Source: Ectothiorhodospiraceae bacterium | Lineage (GTDB): Bacteria > Pseudomonadota > Gammaproteobacteria > HK1 | DNA length: 64,000 nt | Direction of reading: 5' to 3' | Assembly: GCA_024234875.1 (NCBI GenBank) | Contig: JACKNM010000004.1 | Span: forward strand, 437,481 to 501,480 | Shown here: one piece after another, positions 51,820 through 59,333 of the stretch | Layout of the letters: each line of letters begins with the position of its first letter | Numbering within the stretch: position 1 is the first letter of the stretch | Notes under the pieces: model-generated | Told to the model about the DNA's origin: nothing | Seen by the model: only the letters and a program-made list of their open reading frames with translations | Databases searched by the model: none | Position numbers and translations under genes: made by a program

Positions 51820-53551
51820 GTGGTCCCACCCCACGCGCGTGCCGAAGGTCGCGGCGGACGACCCTGGCGACGCCGACGCGCTGAAGCTGCTCCTGGTCGA
51901 GGACAGCCCCTCCGACGCACGCCTGGTGATCGAGGCGTTGCGAGACGCCGACGGCGTGCGCTTCGAGGTCACCCACGTCGAGCGCCTGTCGGACGCGCTG
52001 GCCCGCGTGCACGACGCCACGTTCGACGTGGTGTTGATCGACCTGTCGCTACCGGACTCGCTCGGCGAGGACACCATGCTCGAGGTCCAGCGCACCGCCC
52101 CGAGCCTGCCGGTGGTGGTGCTGAGTGGCCACGACGACGACGACCTCGGGATGCGGCTGGTCGAGGCCGGCGCCCAGGACTACCTGGTCAAGGGTCAGAC
52201 GGAGGGGCCGCGGCTCGGGCGCGCGCTCCGTTTCGCGGTGTCGCGCAAGCGCGCCGAGGAGCGTCTGAAGTCGATCGCCCAGCTCGACCCGTTGACCGGG
52301 CTCGCGAATCGGAGCCTGTTCGAGGACCGGCTCGACGGCGCGCTCGCACGCGCGCGGCGCCACGGCTCGTCGGCAGCGCTGGTGTTCCTGGATCTCGACC
52401 GATTCAAGACCGTCAACGACAGCTACGGCCACGCCATCGGCGATCGACTGCTGTGCGAGGTCGCGGACCGCCTGCGTGGGGCGGTGCGCGACACCGACAC
52501 CGTCGCCCGACTCGGGGGTGACGAGTTCACGGTGCTGCTCGAGGACGTCGGCACGCGCGGCGATGCGGCGCGGGTGGCCGAGAAGATGATTGCGGCGTTC
52601 GCCGAGCCGGTTCAGCTCGGCGGCATGTCGCTGTCGGTGACCGCGAGCATCGGGATCGCGATGTTCCCGGAATCGGCCCCCGACGCGGCGACATTGGTCC
52701 GTCGCGCCGACCATGCGATGTACCTCGCCAAGCAGTCGGGGCGCAATCGGTTTCGCTTCCACGAGCCCATCCATCTGGAGCCGGACGAGCGCACCGTGGA
52801 GCGCGAGCAGCTCCTGCTCCGGGCGCTGGCCCACGACGAGCTGCGGCTCCTGTACCAGCCGGTCTTCGACCTCGCGACGCAGCGGGTGGTAACCGTCGAG
52901 GCGCTCGTACGGTGGCAGAGCGAGGGCTCGGGCTACCTGGTCGCGGCCTCCGAGTTCCTGCCGATCGCCGACCGCGCCGGCATCGTCGGGGCGGTCGGCG
53001 AATGGTCGCTGCGCGCGGCCTGCGATCAGCTCGCCCGCTGGCGGCTGGTGGGAATCGAGTCGGTCCGGGTGGCGGTCAATCTGCTGCCGGGCCAGGTCCT
53101 CGCGGCGGACTTGCCGGAGACCATCGAGCGCATCCTGGCGGAGACGCACGTCGAGCCGGGCATGCTCGACCTCGAGGTTCCGGCGAGCACGTTGCTCGAC
53201 CACCGCAACATCGTGGCACCGGTGCTCGCGCGGCTGCGCGAGCAGGGATTCCGGATCACGGTGGACCACCTGACCGAGCCCGAGACCAGCAGCGCGGTCC
53301 TCGAGGTGGCCGAGGTCGATGCGCTCAAGCTACATCCCGCCGCGGTGATGAGCGCGCTCTCCGAGCCCGCCCAACGGGCGGCGCTCGAACGTGCTCGGGC
53401 CCGTGGCGTCACCCTGATCGGCGAGGGCATCGAGACGCGAGGCCAGCTCGAGGCGTTGTCGCGGCTGGGGGTCGAGCTCGCGCAGGGCTTCCTCCTCGCC
53501 CGCCCCCGCCGGGCGCTCGCGCTCGAGTCCAGCCTGCGCGGAGACGACTGA
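51812..53551 (+). CDS. Receiver-GGDEF-degenerate EAL protein (probable diguanylate cyclase)
   Basis: 579 residues. Receiver at 25-140 (LLLVEDSPSDARL, Asp in VLIDLSLPDS, Lys in DYLVKGQ). GGDEF at 170-330 with an intact RLGGDEFTVLLED and an RDTD inhibitory (I-site) motif 5 residues before it. EAL at 340-570: the EAL triplet (VEALVRW) and the Asn in VNLLPGQ are kept. However, the metal-binding DDFGTG loop reads VDHLTEPETSS, losing the second Asp, and the second Glu region reads EVPAS. I infer an active diguanylate cyclase and an inactive EAL that may bind c-di-GMP. It overlaps the receiver gene upstream, so kinase, receiver and this protein form one signalling operon. Confidence 0.9.
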   Translation: MDEWSHPTRVPKVAADDPGDADALKLLLVEDSPSDARLVIEALRDADGVRFEVTHVERLSDALARVHDATFDVVLIDLSLPDSLGEDTMLEVQRTAPSLPVVVLSGHDDDDLGMRLVEAGAQDYLVKGQTEGPRLGRALRFAVSRKRAEERLKSIAQLDPLTGLANRSLFEDRLDGALARARRHGSSAALVFLDLDRFKTVNDSYGHAIGDRLLCEVADRLRGAVRDTDTVARLGGDEFTVLLEDVGTRGDAARVAEKMIAAFAEPVQLGGMSLSVTASIGIAMFPESAPDAATLVRRADHAMYLAKQSGRNRFRFHEPIHLEPDERTVEREQLLLRALAHDELRLLYQPVFDLATQRVVTVEALVRWQSEGSGYLVAASEFLPIADRAGIVGAVGEWSLRAACDQLARWRLVGIESVRVAVNLLPGQVLAADLPETIERILAETHVEPGMLDLEVPASTLLDHRNIVAPVLARLREQGFRITVDHLTEPETSSAVLEVAEVDALKLHPAAVMSALSEPAQRAALERARARGVTLIGEGIETRGQLEALSRLGVELAQGFLLARPRRALALESSLRGDD

Positions 53552-53624
53552 GCTCGAGGCCCGCGGCCCACCGACTTCCACGCCACGCGTCGCCGTGGCA
53601 GGGTGTGGCGACACCCCGTCAGGG

Positions 53625-54164
53625 ATGGGGCCCGTCCCACGCCCGGCACCGACATTGAGCATCGATACCGCCCAGGTCGCGCAGCTCCTGGTCCTGATCG
53701 TCGCCGCCAACGCGGGCCCGGTGCTCGCCTGGCGCGTGCTCGGCGCGCGCCTCGGCACCCCGCTCGACCGGGGCCGGGTGCTGGGTGACGGGCATCGCCT
53801 GCTCGGAGCCGACAAGACCCTCCGCGGCGTGGTCGCGGGGATCGGCGCGGGGGCTGTCGCCGGGGCACTCCTCGGCCTCGGCGCGGGGCTCGGCGCGCTG
53901 TTCGGCCTGTGGGCGATGGTGGGCGACCTCTGCGCCAGCTTTCTCAAACGCCGACTCGGCCTCGCCGCGGGGACCTCCGCCCTCGGACTCGACCAGGTGC
54001 CCGAGTCGCTCCTCCCGCTACTCGTGCTCCGCGAGGCGCTCGCCGCCGACGGCGTCACCATCGCCGCCGCGGTGCTCGCCTTCCTGGTGTTCGAGCGCTC
54101 GGTGTCGCCCTTGCTCCGCCGCCTGGGGATTCGGCGCCGACCAGGGCCCGGCGGCGCGGCGTGA
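53625..54164 (+). CDS. CDP-archaeol synthase (CarS/DUF46) family membrane protein
   Basis: 179 residues with about five hydrophobic segments. Motifs: GDGHRLLGADKTLRGVVAG near residue 50 and GDLCASFLKRRLGLAAGT with LDQVPESLLP, as in the CDP-archaeol synthase family of CTP-dependent lipid cytidylyltransferases. Bacterial members exist but their lipid substrate is not established. ATG 53625 is used; a GTG at 53595 is in frame. Convergent with the phosphoesterase gene; the two may both act on phospholipid intermediates (weak inference). Confidence 0.8.
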   Translation: MGPVPRPAPTLSIDTAQVAQLLVLIVAANAGPVLAWRVLGARLGTPLDRGRVLGDGHRLLGADKTLRGVVAGIGAGAVAGALLGLGAGLGALFGLWAMVGDLCASFLKRRLGLAAGTSALGLDQVPESLLPLLVLREALAADGVTIAAAVLAFLVFERSVSPLLRRLGIRRRPGPGGAA

Positions 54165-54204
54165 GCCCGCGAGGCCAACCCGGCCGACCGCGTCGGCCTG
54201 ACGG

Positions 54205-55161
54205 TCAGCCGGCAATCAGCCGGTGCAGCGTCACCTCCGGCGGGCAGTTCAGTCGGACATCCACCACCGAGGCGCCCGACCCGACCGAGGTGTAGCCGTG
54301 CATCCCACGGTACTCCCACGCACCGCGACAGTAGCGCCGCGGGCAGCGGTAGGTGTCGGTCAACACGGGAAAGCCACCAGGCAGACAGATCTGCCCGCCG
54401 TGGGTGTGCCCGCAGAGCATCGCGCCGAAGCCGGCATGACTCGCCCGGCGGTAGATCTCGGGGCTGTGGGCGAGCAGCAGCGAGGCCGAGCCCGCAGGGA
54501 TGCCGTCGGCCGCGCGCTCGAGGTTGTCGGCCCGGAAGTAGTGGGGGTCGTCGACGCCGGCCAGGTACAGCACCTCACCGTCGCGCTCCAGCGGCACCCA
54601 TTCGTTGAGTAGCACCCGGATCCCGCAGGCCTCGATCGCGGGCACCATGTGGATGCTGTCGTGATTGCCGAGCACCGCGAACACCGATTCGCCGAGCTGA
54701 CTGCGCAGGCGCCGCAGCGCGTCGACCGCCGGCTCCCAGGGACCGCTGGTCGCGGCGCGAAAGTCGCCGGTGAGGACAGCGACGTCGTAATCGAGCGCGT
54801 AGATCCGCTCCATCAGCACCGCCGGCAAGTCCTCGCGGAGGTCGAGGTGGAGGTCGCTCAGATGGAGCACCCGCAAACCCTGCAACGGCGCCGGTAGCCC
54901 GTGGATCGGCAGGTCGTGATGCCGGACCTCGATCGCGGCCACGTTGCGCCGCCCACGCTGGTGGAGGCCGCAGGCGCGCAACGCGGTGCGGATGAGCCCG
55001 TGCATCGAGTACCAGTTCTCGAGGTGGAAGAACCACGCCCGCGGTCCGAAGAACACGTCCGCCCGGTGGTCCAGCTCGATGCCGAGACGCAGACGCAGGT
55101 GCGTCGAGGGGACGCGCGCGATGAGCGCGTCGGCGACGTCGTCGAAGTTCGGATGCCTCAT
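54205..55161 (-). CDS. Metallophosphoesterase (YkuE/calcineurin-like)
   Basis: 318 residues from ATG 55161. Calcineurin-like motifs in order: LHLSDLHLDL (D-x-H), VLTGDFRA (GD), VLGNHDSIHM (GNHD), LLAHSPEIY and CGHTHGGQICLPG (GHTH). All five metal-binding blocks are present. The protein lacks a clear signal peptide but has a leading region with FFGPRAWFFHLENWYSMHG that may touch the membrane. Relatives include YkuE and UDP-2,3-diacylglucosamine hydrolase-like enzymes. It starts 1 nt after the RsbW-like gene's end, so they form an operon. Confidence 0.9.
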   Translation of the reverse strand: MRHPNFDDVADALIARVPSTHLRLRLGIELDHRADVFFGPRAWFFHLENWYSMHGLIRTALRACGLHQRGRRNVAAIEVRHHDLPIHGLPAPLQGLRVLHLSDLHLDLREDLPAVLMERIYALDYDVAVLTGDFRAATSGPWEPAVDALRRLRSQLGESVFAVLGNHDSIHMVPAIEACGIRVLLNEWVPLERDGEVLYLAGVDDPHYFRADNLERAADGIPAGSASLLLAHSPEIYRRASHAGFGAMLCGHTHGGQICLPGGFPVLTDTYRCPRRYCRGAWEYRGMHGYTSVGSGASVVDVRLNCPPEVTLHRLIAG

Positions 55162-55162
55162 C

Positions 55163-55609
55163 TCAGACCGTGGATGGCAGGCGGCACAGCAGCCGCACGT
55201 GGTTCTCGTGACCGTCGCGCCGGTACTCGACACACGGGCAATGGTGGCGGATCAGCGCCCACCCAAGGCCGCCGACGGGTCGGCCGTCGGCGCCACCGTC
55301 GAGCGACGCGGGGGGCACGTCGCGATTGGGATCGAACGGGCGACCGCGGTCGATGCACTCGACGAGCACCGCACCGGCGGTCACCCCGAGGGAGAGGTCG
55401 ATCGGCGCATCGGGCGGCGCTCCGCCGTGGGTGATCGAGTTGGTGACCAGCTCCTCGACCACCAGGCGCAGGATGCGCGCATCGTGAGCGTCGAGCCCGA
55501 CCACGCGGGCGAAGCGGTCGGTCACGAGCAGGGCGCCGTCCAACGCACCGATGTGGTTCGCGAGCCGAACCCGCTCGAAGCCTGTGCTAGCATCGGGCAT
55601 CGCGCGCAT
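55163..55609 (-). CDS. RsbW-like ATP-binding protein (HATPase_c_2, anti-sigma kinase type)
   Basis: 148 residues from ATG 55609 (alternatives at 55600 and 55651). GHKL ATP-binding blocks: LVVEELVTNSITHGG (N box), CIDRGRPFDPNRD (G1, Asp kept) and GGLGWALIRHHC (G2). This is the RsbW/SpoIIAB type used for partner switching; no sigma factor or antagonist is adjacent. Its 5' end lies 56 nt from the divergent FecR gene. Confidence 0.87.
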   Translation of the reverse strand: MRAMPDASTGFERVRLANHIGALDGALLVTDRFARVVGLDAHDARILRLVVEELVTNSITHGGAPPDAPIDLSLGVTAGAVLVECIDRGRPFDPNRDVPPASLDGGADGRPVGGLGWALIRHHCPCVEYRRDGHENHVRLLCRLPSTV

Positions 55610-55665
55610 GCGTGGTCTCGTTCCGAGCGTGGCGGCGACAGAATAGCCCATCAGTGGAGAATCCC

Positions 55666-56094
55666 ATGAGCGTGCTGCGCACGATGTTGGTTCTCACCCT
55701 CCTCGCTCCGCTCACTGCCGCAGCCGACATCGGGCAGATCAAGACGCTCGCCGGTGGCGTGACGGTGTTGCGCGGCGGTGCTTCCATTCCGGCCACGCTG
55801 GGCCTGCGTCTGGAGGCGGCCGACGTCGTCGAGACCGCCAGCGACGGCGAGGTCGGCATCACCTTCGTGGACAACACGCGCATGTCGGCCGGCCCCGGCA
55901 GCCGCATCGAGCTCGCCCGCTTTCGCTTCGACGCGACCACCCACGACGGCGAGTTCGTGACCCGGGTGCGACGCGGGACGCTCTCGGTCATCTCCGGGCA
56001 GATGGCCAAGCGGTCGCCCGACGCGATGAAGGTCGAGACCCCGACCTCCGTGCTCGCGGTGCGCGGAACGCGGTTCCTGGTGAAGGTCGACTGA
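55666..56094 (+). CDS. FecR-domain periplasmic protein
   Basis: 142 residues. Signal peptide MSVLRTMLVLTLLAPLTA with cleavage near AAA-D. The FecR domain follows: GQIKTLAGGVTVLRGG, LEAADVVETASDGEVGITFVDNTR, GSRIELARFRFD, and TPTSVLAVRGTRFLVKV at the end. GGAG lies 8 nt before ATG 55666. It is 1 nt from the OmpA-like gene. FecR-OmpA pairs often come with a CHASE2 cyclase, which is absent here. Likely binds cell-wall or surface polymers or senses the envelope. Confidence 0.87.
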   Translation: MSVLRTMLVLTLLAPLTAAADIGQIKTLAGGVTVLRGGASIPATLGLRLEAADVVETASDGEVGITFVDNTRMSAGPGSRIELARFRFDATTHDGEFVTRVRRGTLSVISGQMAKRSPDAMKVETPTSVLAVRGTRFLVKVD

Positions 56095-56095
56095 C

Positions 56096-56683
56096 GTGCG
56101 CTGGATGGCGGTCGCGGTGGTCGGTCTGGCGGCGACGCTGGCCGGATGCAGCCGAGATCTCGTGGTGCTGCTGCCGGACGAGGACGGCAAGGTGGGGCAG
56201 CTCGCGGTCCGCAGCGATGGGGGAGACGTGGTGCTCGACTCCGCCTATGCCGCCTCGGAGGGCGGGGGATTCACCGGCCCGGTCACCCGCACCGCCGGCG
56301 AGGCCGAGGTCGATGCGACCTTCGCACGAGCACTGGCGGCGTTGCCGGCAGCGCCGGCGCACTTCACCCTCTACTTCACCGAGGGCACCACCAACCTCGA
56401 GCGCGACTCGGCCGACGAGATGCAGGCCATGCTCGACGAGGTGGCGCGCCGCGCCGCGCCCGAGGTGCAGGTCACCGGGCACACCGACCGGCTCGGCTCC
56501 GTCGCGGACAACGATCGGCTGGCGCGCCAGCGCGCGGCGATGGTACGTGGCGTGCTCATCCGGCGTGGCCTGGCCGGCTCGATGGTCCGCGCGGTCGGTC
56601 GGGGCGAGCGCGAGCCGCTGGTTCCGACCGCCGACGAGGTGCGCGAGCCGCGCAATCGGCGAGTGGAGATCACCGTGCGATAG
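56096..56683 (+). CDS. OmpA-family lipoprotein
   Basis: 195 residues from GTG 56096. Lipoprotein signal: VVGLAATLAGC, with Cys18 as the lipidated residue. The C-terminal OmpA/MotB domain shows FTLYFTEGTTNLERDS, VQVTGHTDRLGSVADN (peptidoglycan-binding TGHTD) and RRGLAGSMVRAVGRGER with final EPRNRRVEITV. Attaches the outer membrane to peptidoglycan. Cotranscribed with FecR. Confidence 0.9.
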   Translation: MRWMAVAVVGLAATLAGCSRDLVVLLPDEDGKVGQLAVRSDGGDVVLDSAYAASEGGGFTGPVTRTAGEAEVDATFARALAALPAAPAHFTLYFTEGTTNLERDSADEMQAMLDEVARRAAPEVQVTGHTDRLGSVADNDRLARQRAAMVRGVLIRRGLAGSMVRAVGRGEREPLVPTADEVREPRNRRVEITVR

Positions 56684-56727
56684 GCGCGATTTTGCCGAGC
56701 CAGCCGCGATCTTCATCGCCCGACCTG

Positions 56728-56756
56728 TTGCATCTGCTCTATTCGGCGACTAAATT
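56728..56756 (+). promoter_or_regulatory. Sigma-70-like promoter of the toxin-antitoxin operon
   Basis: TTGCAT (56728-56733), a 17-bp spacer and TAAATT (56751-56756) lie 33 bp before the antitoxin start at 56790, in a locally AT-rich stretch. No clear operator palindrome is seen. Confidence 0.6.
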
Positions 56757-56789
56757 CTGCGGATACAGCAAGACAGGCGAAACGCCTCG

Positions 56790-57155
56790 ATGGTGAATCT
56801 GGCCACCAGCACGGTTTCCGCACCGGACCCGGCCCACGTCCTGTCCAAGGCCCTGCTCAGTGCTGGCCGAAGACTGGGGTTGTCGCAGGCCGACATCGGC
56901 CGCATCGTCGGCAAGGACCGCAGCTCCATCGCCCGCGGGCTCGCGCCCGACACCAAGTCCGGTGAGCTTGCCCTGATGCTCATTCGCGTCTACCGCAGCC
57001 TCCACGTCCTGGTCGGCGGCGAGGGATCGGACATCAGGCACTGGATGCGCACCCCGAACCATCACACCCGGGGTGTGCCGGCGGAGCAGTGCAAGACCGT
57101 CCAGGGCTTGAGCGAGGTGGTCGCCTACCTCGATGCCATGCGCGGCAAGCTCTGA
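56790..57155 (+). CDS. Xre/MbcA/ParS-family antitoxin (DUF2384)
   Basis: 121 residues. N-terminal Xre-like HTH region: LSKALLSAGRRLGLSQADIG and VGKDRSSIARG. The C-terminal MbcA/ParS half shows LALMLIRVYRSLHVLVGGEG, DIRHWMRTPN and a final GLSEVVAYLDAMRGKL, the segment that plugs the RES toxin active site in known pairs. It neutralises the RES-domain toxin and probably represses its own promoter. The stop codon is the left flank of a short inserted element that separates it from the toxin gene. Confidence 0.9.
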   Translation: MVNLATSTVSAPDPAHVLSKALLSAGRRLGLSQADIGRIVGKDRSSIARGLAPDTKSGELALMLIRVYRSLHVLVGGEGSDIRHWMRTPNHHTRGVPAEQCKTVQGLSEVVAYLDAMRGKL

Positions 57156-57336
57156 AAGGGTGTCATCCGAGATGATGACCTGCGGCGAGGCTCGCCGAGT
57201 CCGCCTGGCCGCGTCATGGGGCCCCCATCGCCCGCTCGCATGGCTCGGCCATGCTCCCGGTCGACGTGCACCCCCACGCCTTGCCAGTCCGCCCCAGGAA
57301 TCCTCTCGCGACGGCCATCATCTCGGTGGCACCCTC
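57156..57336. mobile_element. MITE-like insertion between antitoxin and toxin genes
   Basis: About 181 bp with imperfect terminal inverted repeats: 57157-57180 (core CCGAGATGATG) against 57313-57335 read on the other strand (core CCGAGATGATG, about 20 of 24 positions match). TGA repeats directly at both edges (57153-57155 and 57337-57339; CTCTGA also repeats). Removing one copy plus the insert leaves the antitoxin stop 5 nt before the toxin GTG, the normal tight spacing. No transposase; family not recognised. Confidence 0.6.
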
Positions 57337-57344
57337 TGACCGCC

Positions 57345-58124
57345 GTGGACATCTGGGCCCGGTGCGCCGATGACGCTCGGCCCGGGCCGGTCAGCGGCGA
57401 GCTGGTGCGGTTGGTCGAGAGCCAGGAGCAGGTCGCCACCACCTTCCTGGTCGACGATCTGGACGAGCAGGCGCTGCTCGAGGAGCTGCTCGAGCGCAGC
57501 AAGCCGCCCACGCCGGCCACCTGCGAGGGGCTGCACTACCTGCTCTCCACCCCCTTCCGGTATCCGCCGCTGCGCCACGGCTCGCGCTTCGGGTCCCGCT
57601 TCGAGCCGAGCCTTCTCTACGGATCGACCGTGGTCGAGACCGCGTTGGCGGAAGGGGCCTACTACCGACTCCTGTTCTGGACCGGAATGGCCATCCCACC
57701 GCCGAGCGGCCGCCTGCTGACCCAGCACACGGCCCTGAGGGTTCCCTACTCGAGCGTCCGGGGCCTTCGCCTCCAGGAGCCGCCGTTTCGCGAGCACGAG
57801 GCGGTGTTGCGGGACCGGGTGCACTACGCTGCGACCCAGCGACTCGGTACCGCGATGCGCGAGGCAGGAGTGGAGCTCTTCGAGTTCGTCTCTGCGCGGG
57901 CTCCGGGCCGGGGAATCAACGTCGCGCTGTTTCGGCCCTCGGGGCTGGCGGCACGGGTCCCGCGCCATCAGCAACCCTGGCTGTGCGACACGCGCGCCGA
58001 CACCGTGACGTTCTCGTCCAGCGCGGCTCACGGCCCGAGCCCCCTCGGCGCAACACCGCGGGTGCTGCGCTTCGGCCTCGACCAGTTCCTGGTCGACGGC
58101 GCACTACCCCGCCCGGCCACCTGA
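57345..58124 (+). CDS. RES-domain toxin
   Basis: 259 residues from GTG 57345. RES-domain features: RFGSRFEPSLLYGSTVVETALAEGAYYR in consecutive pieces, with the conserved Arg, the Y/G-S-x3-E-T-A-x-E core and further aromatic residues. RES toxins (such as MbcT) consume NAD+ by phosphorolysis or hydrolysis. GTG lies 9 nt after the inserted element and no strong Shine-Dalgarno is now visible, so the insertion may have uncoupled its translation. The reading frame itself is intact. Confidence 0.88.
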   Translation: MDIWARCADDARPGPVSGELVRLVESQEQVATTFLVDDLDEQALLEELLERSKPPTPATCEGLHYLLSTPFRYPPLRHGSRFGSRFEPSLLYGSTVVETALAEGAYYRLLFWTGMAIPPPSGRLLTQHTALRVPYSSVRGLRLQEPPFREHEAVLRDRVHYAATQRLGTAMREAGVELFEFVSARAPGRGINVALFRPSGLAARVPRHQQPWLCDTRADTVTFSSSAAHGPSPLGATPRVLRFGLDQFLVDGALPRPAT

Positions 58125-58178
58125 CGACGACGCCGTCACGCGGCGCACCGCCACCCGATTGCTCGGCCCGTGGCCGCT

Positions 58179-58655
58179 TCAGGGCTGCTCGACGCAGGTC
58201 GCTTGCCGCCGTCGATACTGCAGCACGCCGCGACCGCTCTCGAGCACCGCACCGCGAGAGTCGATCCGCCGGACCTTGTCGACGATCACGGTGCCCGGGC
58301 GATGGAGATTCGGGCGCTCGCTCGCCGTCACCTCGATGACGAGATTCCCACCACGAATCCCCCAGCGCGCGCGGGTTCGGTACCCTGGCCCGGAGCAGCC
58401 GCGGTCGTCGAAGCCCTTGAATTCGAGCGTGCCGTCACTCTGATAGGTCGAGATGCCGCCCGGCCCGTCCTCGAAGGCCGGGTCACGTGGGTCGATGACC
58501 CAGCTCCCGACCATCGCGCGGCTGAGGTCGGAGTCGGACGGCGGCCCCGGTCGGGACGCCGCGCCGACGGCAACGCTGACGACAAGTAGCGCAAGGCCGG
58601 TCAGGCGGGCGACCGCGCGCGGGCGAGACGGCGAGAGGCTGGTCGTGGCGATCAT
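58179..58655 (-). CDS. Small predicted secreted protein of unknown function
   Basis: 158 residues; ATG 58655 overlaps the carbonic anhydrase stop (ATGA). The N-terminal signal-like stretch RLTGLALLVVSVAVGAA has probable cleavage near residue 33. The mature part is beta-rich, with MVGSWVIDP, GISTYQSDGTLEFKGF and ARWGIRGGNLVIEV, reminiscent of lipocalin-like or META-type beta-barrel proteins that measure a stimulus or bind a lipid. Two Cys remain (CSGPGY and TCVEQP), which could form a disulphide. Function unknown. Confidence 0.75.
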   Translation of the reverse strand: MIATTSLSPSRPRAVARLTGLALLVVSVAVGAASRPGPPSDSDLSRAMVGSWVIDPRDPAFEDGPGGISTYQSDGTLEFKGFDDRGCSGPGYRTRARWGIRGGNLVIEVTASERPNLHRPGTVIVDKVRRIDSRGAVLESGRGVLQYRRRQATCVEQP

Positions 58656-59281
58656 CTCGAGCGTGGCACCCCTTCGAAGAAATCCACCTCCCCGGTCTCC
58701 AGGGAGTACTCGGCACCGACCACGAGAAGTCCTTCCTGGCGAATCAGGTGCTCCAGCAGCCGCGAGCCGTGACGCAGGTGACTCACGCTGGCCCGAATGT
58801 TCGCGCGTACGGCGTAGCGCATCAACACGGTAGGGTCCTGACGCAAGTCGGTCTCGAACAGGGTGGCGACCGCGGGCTCGATGCGATCGACGATCGAGTG
58901 CAGGTTGGGCGAACGCCGTTCCGACGGGCGCTCGAGCTCCTCGAGCGTCGCCTGAACCGCACCGCACTGGGTGTGCCCGAGCACGACCACCAGTCGGGTG
59001 CCGAACCGCTCCGCCGCGAACTCGATGCTGCCGATCTGCGACGGCGCCACCACATTGCCGGCGACGCGGATGACGAACAGGTCACCCAGCCCCTGGTCGA
59101 AGACCAACTCCGCCGGCACCCGCGAGTCCGAGCAACCGTGGATGATCGCGAACGGAGCCTGGCCCGAGACCAGGGCGCTGCGCCGCGCCTTGTCGGTGAG
59201 TTGTCCCCGTCCGGCCAACCCGTCGACGAAGCGCCGGTTGCCCGCACGCAGCCGGTCGAGAGCCTCGAGTGCGCTGATCAA
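58652..59281 (-). CDS. Beta-class carbonic anhydrase
   Basis: 209 residues. TTG at 59281 is chosen as start because GGAGG lies 8 nt upstream and the protein then begins ISALEALDRLRAGN, the usual beta-CA start. Zinc ligands: Cys50 (HGCSDSRVP, also Asp52-Arg54 dyad), His103 and Cys106 (LGHTQCGAV). AGNVVAPSQIGSIEFA is also typical. Interconverts CO2 and bicarbonate. Second-last gene of the minus-strand run, 52 nt after the histidine phosphatase gene. Confidence 0.92.
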   Translation of the reverse strand: MISALEALDRLRAGNRRFVDGLAGRGQLTDKARRSALVSGQAPFAIIHGCSDSRVPAELVFDQGLGDLFVIRVAGNVVAPSQIGSIEFAAERFGTRLVVVLGHTQCGAVQATLEELERPSERRSPNLHSIVDRIEPAVATLFETDLRQDPTVLMRYAVRANIRASVSHLRHGSRLLEHLIRQEGLLVVGAEYSLETGEVDFFEGVPRSR

Positions 59282-59333
59282 TTTCGACGCCTCCGCGGAA
59301 CTACCGCGGAAAAAGATACCCGCGCAAGCGCGT

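Noticed and set aside
57161..57339. A small coding gene inside the element between antitoxin and toxin
   Set aside because: The open frames there have no motif and cross the inverted repeats; the segment is better explained as an insertion.
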